From a bacterium (GTDB taxonomy: Bacteria > Cyanobacteriota > Vampirovibrionia > Obscuribacterales > Obscuribacteraceae): DNA of 13,131 nt. Position numbers and translations under genes: made by a program. Numbering within the stretch: the first letter of the stretch is position 1; each line of letters begins with the position of its first letter. The notes under the pieces are model-generated. The model was not told the origin of the DNA, ran no database searches, and worked only from the letters and a program-made list of their open reading frames with translations. Of the stretch, positions 1 to 6,478 are shown piece by piece. The stretch is from NCBI GenBank assembly GCA_030431355.1, contig JAUIJG010000118.1, positions 1-13,131 of the forward strand, written 5' to 3'.

Positions 1-30
1 GCATCAAATTTGATAAAAGGCGCTATCAAT
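1..30 (+). promoter_or_regulatory. Putative promoter of the baeRF-like gene
   Basis: GCATCA at 1-6 is followed after 17 bases by TATCAA at 24-29, preceded by CGC. This matches six other gene leaders in the window (GCA exactly 23 bases before the TA of a GCTA element). The start codon lies 40 bases further on, with a GGAGG ribosome site at 60-64. Seen by eye only; no transcription start is known, and the motif touches the window edge. Confidence 0.4.
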
Positions 31-69
31 ATTGCAGACACAGAACATCAAAAACAGACGGAGGTATAG

Positions 70-1167
70 ATGAATCAGGCAACAATCGAAAAATTAGCCG
101 AAATCAAAGATGAACTTTGCGTATCGATAATTCTGCCGACAACTAAAATGCCCGATAGAAGATCCGAAAACACGATCAGATTAAACAATCTGCTCTCTGA
201 AGCGAAGAAAAGCATCATCGGAAAGGGTAATGGAATTTCGGAGAAGTTGAACGATAAGTTAAGCGACAACGCAAAAGAATTCTCGGAACAGGACTTGAAC
301 GCAGGGCTGGCAATATTTGTCAGTGATACCATTTCGGAATGCATAAGCTTGCCGTTCTCAGTCGATGAGAAAGTAGCAGTGGAAGACAAATTCCGCATCA
401 GGGATCTGATTGAAGCCTGCAACGAGAGCATCAGCTATTACCTCCTTGTTTTGAGCGAATCAAAAGCCCGCTTATATAAAGGATTTAACGATAAGATCGA
501 AGAACTAGATAGATACTTCCCTGTCGAGCACTTTGTGGCTGAGTCATCGGTAGAAAGAGTAGAGTCAAGTAAACCAGCCCCTCGCTGGATCGGTGGCTCT
601 TCCGGCAAGCGAAACTTACAAGGTGGTGCGTCGATCACACCGGGAACCTACATTCCCAATATGGACTCCATCGAAGATGAACGTCTACGGAAGTTCTTTC
701 GTGAGGTCGATACCGAGTTATCTAAACGATTAAAACAAGAAGAAAGACCGGTCATCCTGGCAACAGTAGAGAACAACGCAAGCGTATTCAAGGCTGTCTC
801 GGAGAATAGCGATTCCATCGTCCAGGAGCTGCACGGCTCAATGGACAATGCCAGCGAAGATCAGTTGAGTAGATTGCTGGAACCCTCGTTGAAGTCCTAC
901 TCGCAAGATAGAAAACGCTGTCACCTGGCTGCCCTGGAACAATCCCGCAACAAAGGAAATCTAGTAAGCGGTTACAAAAACTGCCTGAAAAACACTCGCC
1001 AGGGTAGAGGCAGGACCTTGCTTATCGAAAAGGACTACCAGGAAGAGTCGGAAGAGAATGTCGAAGAAATACTTCGAAATTCTATACGCACATCCTGTGA
1101 AGTGTACTTTGTTGACAAAGGCGATCTGAAAGATCACGCAGGTATGGTCCTGATCACTAGATACTGA
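70..1167 (+). CDS. baeRF-family protein (bacterial eRF1-like release-factor homologue, family 3/7-like)
   Basis: A 365-residue soluble protein starting at ATG 70 behind GGAGG (60-64). The N-terminal pattern SIILPTT (19-25) followed by RLNNLLSEAKKSI (37-49), then GLAIFVSD (79-86), the LPF strand near 94-96, YYLLVLSESKARLYKG (123-138), RKFFREVD (207-214) and the C-terminal EVYFVDKGDLKDHAGMVLITRY-type ending (344-365, given only as the feature) follow the layout of bacterial archaeo-eukaryotic release factor homologues. A Gly/Ser-rich segment at 175-187 sits where these proteins carry a flexible loop; no GGQ tripeptide is present. Members of the family are predicted, from comparative genomics, to act on stalled ribosomes or peptidyl-tRNA, often in stress contexts; activity here is inferred. 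It appears monocistronic, ending at the hairpin at 1212-1248. Family assignment is by recalled pattern, not a search. Confidence 0.75.
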   Translation: MNQATIEKLAEIKDELCVSIILPTTKMPDRRSENTIRLNNLLSEAKKSIIGKGNGISEKLNDKLSDNAKEFSEQDLNAGLAIFVSDTISECISLPFSVDEKVAVEDKFRIRDLIEACNESISYYLLVLSESKARLYKGFNDKIEELDRYFPVEHFVAESSVERVESSKPAPRWIGGSSGKRNLQGGASITPGTYIPNMDSIEDERLRKFFREVDTELSKRLKQEERPVILATVENNASVFKAVSENSDSIVQELHGSMDNASEDQLSRLLEPSLKSYSQDRKRCHLAALEQSRNKGNLVSGYKNCLKNTRQGRGRTLLIEKDYQEESEENVEEILRNSIRTSCEVYFVDKGDLKDHAGMVLITRY

Positions 1168-1211
1168 TCTTTAGAATCAAGCTCAGTAGCAAATACGAAT
1201 AGATAACAACT

Positions 1212-1248
1212 AAAAGAGGAAGTGGTTCTCTGAGCCACTTCCTCTTTT
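1212..1248. terminator. Bidirectional intrinsic terminator between convergent genes
   Basis: A perfect 14-base inverted repeat, AAAAGAGGAAGTGG (1212-1225) and CCACTTCCTCTTTT (1235-1248), encloses a 9-base loop. Its A-rich left end and T-rich right end let it work for the + gene ending at 1167 and the - gene ending at 1298. Confidence 0.85.
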
Positions 1249-1297
1249 ATGCATATAACATGGTCAAAGGTCGCTATGACCAATTAACCGGTTCCTA

Positions 1298-1816
1298 CTA
1301 CTTACCTGCTACCGCTATATCAGTATCCTGAACTTTCTCGGTAGTAGACTCAGCGGGCTTTACAGCCTTAAGCTTCTTAATAGTCTTTCTAGCTCTTCTG
1401 ACAACATAAGGGTTCCAATCTTCACTCAAGTGCTCAAGAGCCTTGGGAGAAGAATGGGGGTTCGAAGCCACAGCGAATCGAACGTTTAAGTTCTCATCTT
1501 TCGCCAGTGACTCACTCACCACATCAGGTGCCATGTTGTTATTAGCAGTTGCTTCTCTGACAGACTGTTCATAGTGATCAGCCAACCCTATCAAAACCTC
1601 TTCCGGTGTATTAGGGTTAGATGCTAATCTTTCAAGAATATCTTTCTCTGTCGATTGAGCAAAAAGAGCAAGAAATTTTTTTGGCGTATTGGCATCCGAT
1701 GTCATAATCGCCGGCAATCGTGGGTCGCTTGAAGACGCTAGACCCCAGTCATCAGCCAATCTCTCACTATATTTATGAAATATTTCGAAGGAATTTGCTT
1801 CTGGCATTCTATCCAT
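1298..1816 (-). CDS. Leucine-rich repeat variant (LRV)-like repeat protein
   Basis: A 172-residue protein, start ATG at 1816 with AGGAGG and a second GAGG just upstream; an in-frame ATG three codons later is an alternative. Residues about 59-150 contain three and a half ~25-residue repeats: LERLASNPNTPEEVLIGLAD (61-80), VREATANNNMAPDVVSESLA (86-105), VRFAVASNPHSSPKALEHLS (112-131) and YVVRRARKTIKKL (137-149). The recurring V-R-x-A-V-A-x-N-P-x-(S/T)-P-x-x-L pattern is that of LRV/HEAT-like alpha-solenoids, which act as protein-binding scaffolds. The tail from ~150 is polar and probably disordered. No signal peptide or membrane segment is seen, so it is probably cytoplasmic. Its start overlaps the stop of the upstream small gene by 8 bases, implying translational coupling. 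Partner and role are unknown. Confidence 0.8.
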   Translation of the reverse strand: MDRMPEANSFEIFHKYSERLADDWGLASSSDPRLPAIMTSDANTPKKFLALFAQSTEKDILERLASNPNTPEEVLIGLADHYEQSVREATANNNMAPDVVSESLAKDENLNVRFAVASNPHSSPKALEHLSEDWNPYVVRRARKTIKKLKAVKPAESTTEKVQDTDIAVAGK

Positions 1817-1994
1817 TAGTCCTCACCTCCTGCAATCTATGAGGTTCCACGGATACAAAACTAGAGGCTAATTTGACTCTGGATTTGTAAGTATGCGGAA
1901 TCTCTTCATTCGAAAATCGAAGTCGCAAATCACTGCGACTCAAAATGTCGCGCTCTGATAGCGCTTTTAAATTCTTCTTCTTCTGTTTATGCAT
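1809..1994 (-). CDS. Small basic protein coupled to the LRV gene
   Basis: A 61-residue reading frame. It is accepted as real because AGGAGG lies 5 bases before its ATG (1994) and because its stop overlaps the start of the LRV gene by 8 bases, a typical coupled arrangement. A promoter-like element also sits immediately upstream. The protein starts with a lysine-rich segment (MHKQKKKNLKAL), has no hydrophobic stretch, and contains a charged central part (RLRFSNEEIPHTYKSRVKL, 26-44). I do not recognise a family. It could be a small regulator or partner of the LRV protein, or chiefly a leader cistron. Confidence 0.6.
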   Translation of the reverse strand: MHKQKKKNLKALSERDILSRSDLRLRFSNEEIPHTYKSRVKLASSFVSVEPHRLQEVRTNG

Positions 1995-2010
1995 TTAAAC
2001 CTCCTGGAAA

Positions 2011-2040
2011 GTTGATAGCACAAATTCTTTTCTTCGATGC
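2011..2040 (-). promoter_or_regulatory. Putative promoter of the small gene/LRV operon
   Basis: Read on the minus strand, GCATCG (2040-2035), 17 bases, then TATCAA (2017-2012) preceded by TGC. Same architecture as the other leaders in the window. The leader would be very short, because the ribosome site is at 2005-2000. Confidence 0.4.
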
Positions 2041-2045
2041 CATCG

Positions 2046-2075
2046 GCAACCAAACGCGCCAGGTATGCTATCAAT
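2046..2075 (+). promoter_or_regulatory. Putative promoter of the CBS/XRE operon
   Basis: GCAACC (2046-2051), 17 bases, then TATCAA (2069-2074) preceded by TGC. It lies back to back with the minus-strand element; the two -35-like boxes are 5 bases apart, so one regulator could serve both. TGCTATCAA here and its inverse TTGATAGCA at 2012-2020 form a 9-base inverted repeat. Confidence 0.4.
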
Positions 2076-2120
2076 CTTCAAGAGCGGGCAGTCGAGAAAA
2101 ACCCGCAGAAGGAGGTTTGA

Positions 2121-2918
2121 ATGATTACGTGTGAAAAAGTGATGGAAAGAGGAGACGAGTATGTTTATCCTAAGACCACAGCCCAGGAATGCCTGGAGCT
2201 CTTTCGCAAAATGTCTGTAGACAGCCTTCCTGTTATTGAATCTGAATTGTCCAACAAACTGGTTGGCACAATAAATGAAAGTCAAATTCTCTTCGGGACT
2301 TATTATGAGGATTTAAATCCTAAACACATTCCGGTGAAAGAGTTGATGAATTCGAATGTTGTAATCTGTGGAGTGGAGACCACCATCGACGAGGCCCTGG
2401 TTACCATGCTGAAAAATGGAGTCAAGAGACTTCCCGTAGTTGATAGACAAAACAGATTGGTCGGCATCTTCTCGGTAAAAGCGCTAAAAGAGTATCCGGA
2501 ACTTAAGTTCTCCTGGAGAAATGTAATCGCATCACTGGACGACAAAATGTTTGAGTCTAATTTTGAAAAAACTAGAGAAGCATTTGAGAATCGTATGGAG
2601 ATGGAAGTGGCAAATCTACTCAGCATGATCGATATCATGCAGTTGAAAACGCGCGTTGCCGCCAACGAAGGAAACGTTAACATTCTTAGATCCGCGATTT
2701 TTGATGAGCTGGACATTCTCAAGCAAGATCTGGAGAAAAAGCTAAAAACAATGATCGAAGCCGAAGAAGATAATTGGTATCTGATGCGCGACGAGTTCGA
2801 AGCAACCAGACACCAACTGAATGAGAAGTTGTTCTATTTGAAAGAACCTCTGGAACAGCTATCAGCCAGGGATTATCCGGGCGTCTCGGTGAAAGGTCCA
2901 ATCAAATCTACAAAATAG
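2121..2918 (+). CDS. Tandem CBS-domain protein with C-terminal coiled coil
   Basis: A 265-residue protein, start ATG 2121 behind GGAGG (2111-2115). The first CBS motif spans about 1-57 (MITCEKVME, then SVDSLPVIESELSNKLVGTI at 31-50), the second about 70-125 (VKELMNSNVVICGVETTIDE, then GVKRLPVVDRQNRLVGIFSV). A Bateman pair usually binds an adenine nucleotide and reports energy state. From ~135 to 250 the chain is strongly charged and predicted to be helical (FEKTREAFENRMEMEVANLL; FDELDILKQDLEKKLKTMIE), like a coiled coil. No enzymatic, channel or signal-peptide segment is visible. It is first in an operon with an XRE-type gene and a small membrane protein, so it probably senses a ligand for a regulatory output; that output is inference. 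Confidence 0.85.
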   Translation: MITCEKVMERGDEYVYPKTTAQECLELFRKMSVDSLPVIESELSNKLVGTINESQILFGTYYEDLNPKHIPVKELMNSNVVICGVETTIDEALVTMLKNGVKRLPVVDRQNRLVGIFSVKALKEYPELKFSWRNVIASLDDKMFESNFEKTREAFENRMEMEVANLLSMIDIMQLKTRVAANEGNVNILRSAIFDELDILKQDLEKKLKTMIEAEEDNWYLMRDEFEATRHQLNEKLFYLKEPLEQLSARDYPGVSVKGPIKSTK

Positions 2919-2968
2919 TAGAGAGTATGTAATCGAACGAGTTTATTTGAGTCGGAAGTGAAAGAACA

Positions 2969-3229
2969 ATGAGGGAAAATTTCGAAGACAACAGAAAACA
3001 GACAAAGGACAGGTTAGTGGCCAGAGCAAGGACTGCTTGCAACTATAGCATTAGCCAGTTAGCCGGAATGACCGGCATCCCCGACTTCATCCTGAAGTCG
3101 ATAGAAGCAGGCAAGAGGGAGCCGAGCATCGAAGAGATGCACCAGCTATCCCAGACCCTTGGACTGGACCCAATGGACCTGGTCGAGAGCATGGTTAATA
3201 GACGTAGAGCAAACAAGACATCGGATTGA
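2969..3229 (+). CDS. Small XRE-family helix-turn-helix protein
   Basis: An 86-residue, almost single-domain protein. The helix-turn-helix runs through SISQLAGMTGIPDFILKSIE (27-46), followed by AGKREPSIEEMHQLSQTLGL (47-66), the usual Cro/C1 pattern with Ala/Gly at the turn and the ESG-like EAG. The N-terminal 14 residues are polar, and a basic tail (NRRRANKTSD) ends it. It follows the CBS gene after 50 bases and precedes the next gene by 10, inside one operon. The ribosome site is weak (GGAAG about 10 bases before ATG 2969). It is probably a transcriptional regulator, perhaps of this operon; no operator was identified. Confidence 0.85.
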   Translation: MRENFEDNRKQTKDRLVARARTACNYSISQLAGMTGIPDFILKSIEAGKREPSIEEMHQLSQTLGLDPMDLVESMVNRRRANKTSD

Positions 3230-3239
3230 GGAGAGATAA

Positions 3240-3488
3240 ATGAAGTTCTTGAATATTGTAGGAAGCATGAAAAGGAAGTTAGACCTATTATTGGCCTTTG
3301 CCAGTGGTGCGGCAGTAGGATACTCCGCCGGAGTTGGCGTAAAGGTTTTGGACAAACTCTTAGACTGTAAAAAAGAGTCTAACGGCAGCGAAGAATCCGA
3401 TGGAATCTCGGCGAAGAAAGCCAAGAAAGTAAAAGAAAGCCTGGAATCCACCCCGAGTACTCCGGACTTTATACCGGCTGGAGCCTGA
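3240..3488 (+). CDS. Small membrane-anchored protein (YtxH-like layout)
   Basis: An 82-residue protein with GAGGAG (3228-3233) before ATG 3240; the ribosome site overlaps the stop of the XRE gene. After a basic start (MKRKLD) comes one Gly/Ala-rich hydrophobic segment at about 16-37 (LLLAFASGAAVGYSAGVGVK). A polar Lys/Ser/Glu-rich tail follows (SAKKAKKVKESLESTPSTPD). A single Gly-rich helix plus charged tail resembles YtxH-type stress proteins, but similarity is in layout only. It is the last gene of the CBS/XRE operon, just before an intrinsic terminator. Function unknown. Confidence 0.7.
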   Translation: MKFLNIVGSMKRKLDLLLAFASGAAVGYSAGVGVKVLDKLLDCKKESNGSEESDGISAKKAKKVKESLESTPSTPDFIPAGA

Positions 3489-3510
3489 AGAATAGAAGCA
3501 ATTAAGATTG

Positions 3511-3540
3511 AAGAAAGGGAGCGTGAACGCTTCCTTTTTT
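3511..3540 (+). terminator. Intrinsic terminator of the CBS/XRE operon
   Basis: GGGAGCG (3517-3523), loop TGAA, CGCTTCC (3528-3534), with one G-T pair. The stem extends through the flanking A-rich and T6 tracts to about 13 pairs. It lies 22 bases after the stop at 3488. Confidence 0.85.
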
Positions 3541-3593
3541 CTTGTGTCTGTTTTAAGATTGTCCTGAACCTGGAGTCGAAAAAGCAAATTCAA

Positions 3594-4037
3594 ATGGTCC
3601 ACAAAATTTCTGACATCGCCAAAGTTCAACGTCTTGCCGAAAAATGGCTGGAAGGCAGCTACTTGGCTCAGGTTCTAGGAATTGCCAATGGCAAACGTAT
3701 ATTGCTTAGTTTCGGGCAAAAAACTGATTCTGCAATAGAAGAGAGCTTCTTTTGTCTCTCCATCGACGGAGAGTGGAACCTAGATTCAAATTCCGATAGG
3801 ATTCAAAGCGTAAAAGCCTTGAAGAACTTGATAAATAGCAAAGTAACAAAAGCTCATATCACCGAAAAAAGACTACAGATTTGCTTCTCCGAAGACACTG
3901 GCGACAGACTTGAAATCGACAATGGAGATTCCGAAAGCTGGACCCTGGTTCCAACACTGCCGGTAGTCGCATTGCAAGGGGGAGAAGGCAAATCCACTAT
4001 TATCATCGATGATATACTGACTCAGCTTTTGGACTAA
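3594..4037 (+). CDS. Hypothetical 147-residue protein
   Basis: The protein is soluble and has no signal peptide. It shows beta-rich strands alternating with short acidic turns: KRILLSFG (34-41), FFCLSIDGEWNL (52-63), KRLQICFSEDTGDRLEIDNG (92-111), then SESWTLVPTLP. The repeated strand, Asp/Gly turn, strand, Trp-x-Leu layout recalls small beta-barrel families such as DUF6188, but I am not confident of that. A final segment (GEGKSTIIIDDILTQLL) looks like a Walker-A string but is too short and C-terminal to be a P-loop domain. The start is uncertain: GGAG lies at 3572-3575, 18 bases before ATG 3594, which is far, and the frame stays open upstream with only ATT/CTG alternatives. No shared promoter motif was found before it. 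Confidence 0.6.
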   Translation: MVHKISDIAKVQRLAEKWLEGSYLAQVLGIANGKRILLSFGQKTDSAIEESFFCLSIDGEWNLDSNSDRIQSVKALKNLINSKVTKAHITEKRLQICFSEDTGDRLEIDNGDSESWTLVPTLPVVALQGGEGKSTIIIDDILTQLLD

Positions 4038-4076
4038 ATTTTATAACCGACACAACAATATTAGAAGTATCCACTG

Positions 4077-4180
4077 ATGTTCAGAAGTTTCACGGAAGAA
4101 GCTTTGGATGCAATCGTATATTCACAAAAGGAAGCGGAGATTTGATACCGTGCACTGGAATACTACCTTATCTATATCAA
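4077..4180 (+). pseudogene. Remnant of a ClpC-type N-terminal (Clp_N) repeat
   Basis: From ATG 4077 the translation begins MFRSFTEEALDA, then IVYSQKEAEI, and stops at TGA 4143-4145. This matches the start of ClpC/ClpA-type N-domains (M-F-x-x-F-T-x-x-A-x-x-x-I/V-x-x-A-Q-x-E-A) at roughly half of its ~20 positions. Shifting frame just before the stop, at 4139, gives DLIPCTGILPYL, which lines up with the family's next block (D/N-x-I-G-T-E-H-I-L-L-G-L). A single indel in an ancestral Clp_N repeat would explain both. Nothing recognisable follows, so this is either a decayed fragment or a 22-residue peptide. The match is by recalled pattern, over a short length. Confidence 0.45.
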
Positions 4181-4414
4181 CTGAAATTCTCTCTATACTA
4201 CCCGTTGCAGATTTAGATCTTGAATTGGACATTTACTACAGCGACGATGATGATGATGAGATTGCATTAGACACTCAAAACTTGACTCCCCATGATTGAG
4301 GGACCCTGATTCTGAACCTTCGCTTAAAACCAAAGACCGCGATTCATCCGAAAAGCCTTGAATAAACTCGTCCGGACACAACGCCCGCGTATAACAAGGC
4401 TGTAACAATGAAAA

Positions 4415-4444
4415 ACAAAAGCACTATATATAGTGTTGTTTTGT
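4415..4444. terminator. AT-rich palindromic hairpin, possible bidirectional terminator
   Basis: CACTATATATAGTG (4422-4435) is a perfect palindrome, with ACAAAA (4415-4420) and TTTTGT (4439-4444) extending the stem across a small internal loop. On the minus strand it lies about 57 bases after the kinase stop and is followed by T-rich sequence. The stem is GC-poor, so termination strength is uncertain. Confidence 0.45.
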
Positions 4445-4456
4445 GGCGCTTCGAAT

Positions 4457-4495
4457 CTTTTGATGCTCCGAATCAAAATGGAGTCAAATCAAAAG
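4457..4495. repeat. Inverted repeat beside the kinase stop codon
   Basis: CTTTTGAT (4457-4464) pairs with ATCAAAAG (4488-4495), and inside it CTCC (4466-4469) can pair with GGAG (4480-4483). It begins 6 bases after the kinase stop on the minus strand, so it may stabilise the 3' end of that transcript or act with the next hairpin in termination. Confidence 0.5.
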
Positions 4496-4500
4496 CCAAG

Positions 4501-6360
4501 CTATGCTTTCTTATTCATACCCAGTTTCTTATAACAGATTGTCAGTAAATCCCTAGCTTCCCGAGCAAATCTCGAGCCGGTTCCATAGCGGACTTCAATT
4601 TTATCTCTGGACCACTCCAAATAATTCAAGGCAGCCCGGTATTTCTTCCTGGCCATCAGCGTCTTACCAAGCCAGGTGACACTATCCAAATATTCAATCG
4701 ACCTCACGTCAAGCTTGTGGGCAATTTTGTTAGCTTCAATAAAACTCTTCTGGGCTTGGACAAAATCTTCCCTTCGATAAGCTTGTTTGCCTTCCCGGAT
4801 CAAGGTTGAAAGACGGACTCTTCCATCATCTTCCTTCGAGCTTTGTGCTGTCTCGGCTTGAGCTTTGTCCGCCTCAGACTCGTCTTTACCGACCGGCAAC
4901 TGAAGCGGTTCGCGATCGGCTTTCTGTTGTTTGCCCGCATCTTCAACCGCAGGCAAGCTCTCCAACTCTTCATCCACAGATTTTGCAGTGGCGCTCTCAG
5001 AAACCTTCTGACTTTTAGCGTCCTCTTCATAAAATAGTCTGGTGTCGGTGAAGCTACTGAGAGCGACCAGAGCAACAACAACTAGAAGAGGAACAGCTAT
5101 GTTCGAAACAGAAGCGAAACTGAATTTCTCTTTTTTCTTAGGCTTCGCAGGCTGAGTCTCGCCATCGACACCTTTTTCGCCTGTGGGCTCTTCGGTCAGC
5201 TTTTCGCTTTCATTGTTTCCATCAGATGATTCGACGGAATCTTTTGAATCTTTGCTTTCCTCGGTCTCGACTCTTGAATCATCATCCTTGTTTTTGCTTT
5301 CGGATTCCTCTGATTCACTTACTTTAGCTGGAGCTTGTTTCGGCTGGGTCAACTTTGCAAGTTCCGCTGCCAACAATTCACCGTACTCTTCCATGGACTG
5401 TATACGCTTTTCGGGATCTTTTTCAAGTCCCCGGAAAACAATTTGTTGAAGAGAGTCAGGAATTCCAGCCGTCGAACATCGATGACTGAAAGGCTCAGGC
5501 TTCTTGTTGATGTGCAATTGCATACAATCAAGAGCATCCTCTACTTCATACACCGGTGTTCCTGTAAGACTCTGGTAAAGCAAACAACTGACAGAATAAA
5601 CATCAGAACGGAAGTCGACCTCCGCTCCCCTTATCTGCTCTGGGCTCATATATAAAGGACTACCGAATACTGTACCGGCTTCCGTGATTGAATTCCTTGT
5701 GTCATTCAGTTCATCATCATCTTTGCTTGCGACGCGTTTCGCTATTCCAAAATCCAAAATCTTGATTATCTGATTTTGCTTGGCGTCTTCAACCACGAAG
5801 ATGTTATTAGGCTTGATATCGCGATGGATTATACCTTTAGTATGCGCATGCTCGAGACCGGCACAAATTTGAACGAACAGTTTAAGACAGTGCTCCGGCT
5901 TTAGGACTTTTTCCCGGGAGAGAAGCTCCGCAAAACTTATTCCTTCTAAATAGTCCATCACCAGATACGGTCTTCCATCCGGTGTCAAACCAAAGTCGAG
6001 GGTGGTTACCAGATTGGTGTGGTCCAGCTTGCTGGAAGCCTCAGCCTCTTTTTTGAATCTTTTCAAAGTGGCGGCCTGGCTTACCAGACCCGAGTGCAAC
6101 ATCTTGATGGCCACTTTTCGCTTCATCAGTTTGTGGGCAGCTTTGTACACTTTCCCCATGCCGCCATCGCCGACGAGAGACTCAATCTCATACTTCTCGC
6201 CGATAACCGAGCCCTGCGCCAGTTCATTGGAGACCGGAGTGAGGGGCAGCTCACACTTGGGGCACTTCGCCTTATCGATTTCATAGTTAACGTCGCAAGC
6301 GATGCATTTTTTGCCGTAATCGCTCGAAGTGTCTTTAGATTCCATTGTCGACTCTGTCAT
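4501..6360 (-). CDS. Membrane-anchored Ser/Thr protein kinase with zinc ribbon and TPR-like tail
   Basis: I chose ATG 6360 (619 residues) because AGGAG stands 8 bases before it; the frame stays open 20 codons further, without a site. A zinc ribbon comes first (C19, C22, C33, C36). The Hanks-type kinase domain (~57-325) has all its key residues: glycine loop G64-x-G66-x-x-G69, ATP lysine K86, H179-R180-D181 with K183 and N186, D203-F204-G205, and S239-P240-E241. A Ser/Glu/Lys-rich linker (345-410) leads to one membrane helix (~419-437). After another acidic linker, a helical repeat region (~514-615) contains TPR-like pairs (GKQAYRREDFVQAQKSFIEA). The kinase should be cytoplasmic and the TPR part external. 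Such kinases phosphorylate Ser/Thr of regulatory proteins; the substrate is unknown. It is divergent from the antiporter gene, suggesting but not proving a link to ion balance. Confidence 0.9.
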   Translation of the reverse strand: MTESTMESKDTSSDYGKKCIACDVNYEIDKAKCPKCELPLTPVSNELAQGSVIGEKYEIESLVGDGGMGKVYKAAHKLMKRKVAIKMLHSGLVSQAATLKRFKKEAEASSKLDHTNLVTTLDFGLTPDGRPYLVMDYLEGISFAELLSREKVLKPEHCLKLFVQICAGLEHAHTKGIIHRDIKPNNIFVVEDAKQNQIIKILDFGIAKRVASKDDDELNDTRNSITEAGTVFGSPLYMSPEQIRGAEVDFRSDVYSVSCLLYQSLTGTPVYEVEDALDCMQLHINKKPEPFSHRCSTAGIPDSLQQIVFRGLEKDPEKRIQSMEEYGELLAAELAKLTQPKQAPAKVSESEESESKNKDDDSRVETEESKDSKDSVESSDGNNESEKLTEEPTGEKGVDGETQPAKPKKKEKFSFASVSNIAVPLLVVVALVALSSFTDTRLFYEEDAKSQKVSESATAKSVDEELESLPAVEDAGKQQKADREPLQLPVGKDESEADKAQAETAQSSKEDDGRVRLSTLIREGKQAYRREDFVQAQKSFIEANKIAHKLDVRSIEYLDSVTWLGKTLMARKKYRAALNYLEWSRDKIEVRYGTGSRFAREARDLLTICYKKLGMNKKA

Positions 6361-6378
6361 AGGTATTCTCCTATTTTT

Positions 6379-6408
6379 ATTGTTAGCACAGGTGCGAACT
6401 GCTCCTGC
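6379..6408 (-). promoter_or_regulatory. Putative promoter of the kinase gene
   Basis: On the minus strand, GCAGGA (6408-6403), 17 bases, then TAACAA (6385-6380) preceded by TGC. It is a weaker relative of the shared leader motif (TAA instead of TAT), 20 bases before the ATG. A TAGAAT at 6436-6431 on the same strand is an alternative -10. Confidence 0.3.
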
Positions 6409-6416
6409 CCACCGAA

Positions 6417-6446
6417 GCACCCATGTGAAGATTCTATGCTATGAGC
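6417..6446 (+). promoter_or_regulatory. Putative promoter of the antiporter gene
   Basis: GCACCC (6417-6422), 17 bases, then TATGAG (6440-6445) preceded by TGC. The start codon at 6479 lies 33 bases on, with GAGG at 6465-6468. Same spacing and orientation as the other leader motifs. Confidence 0.4.
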
Positions 6447-6478
6447 CCTAACAGATACATTTTTGAGGATTAGTGTAG

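Larger units (their letters stand above)
4038..4500. other. Gene-poor interval with Clp remnant and two hairpins
   Basis: No convincing intact gene is seen here. It holds the broken Clp N-domain start (from 4077), a short GAT trinucleotide run (4246-4257), an AT-rich palindrome (4415-4444) and an inverted repeat next to the kinase stop (4457-4495). Reading frames of 63 (+) and 71 (-) residues cross it but resemble no family. Confidence 0.6.

Noticed and set aside
2084..2106. GCGGG/CCCGC inverted repeat in the CBS leader as a riboswitch
   Set aside because: A 5-pair stem with a 13-base loop is too small to support a riboswitch call.
1995..2285. 96-residue minus-strand frame over the CBS start
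   Set aside because: It runs antisense through the well-supported CBS gene and the divergent promoter region, with no ribosome site and no recognisable content.
3975..3995. Walker-A-like string (GGEGKS) in the 147-residue protein
   Set aside because: It lies near the C-terminus with no room for a P-loop NTPase fold and no Walker B, so it is probably coincidental.
4108..4299. 63-residue + frame, and the opposing 71-residue - frame, as genes
   Set aside because: No good ribosome site decides them, no family resemblance, low-complexity Asp and His runs come from a GAT repeat, and the first overlaps the Clp remnant in another frame.
6361..6420. Extra 20 N-terminal residues of the kinase
   Set aside because: No ribosome site at that ATG; AGGAG fits ATG 6360, and the extension would cover the promoter-like motif.
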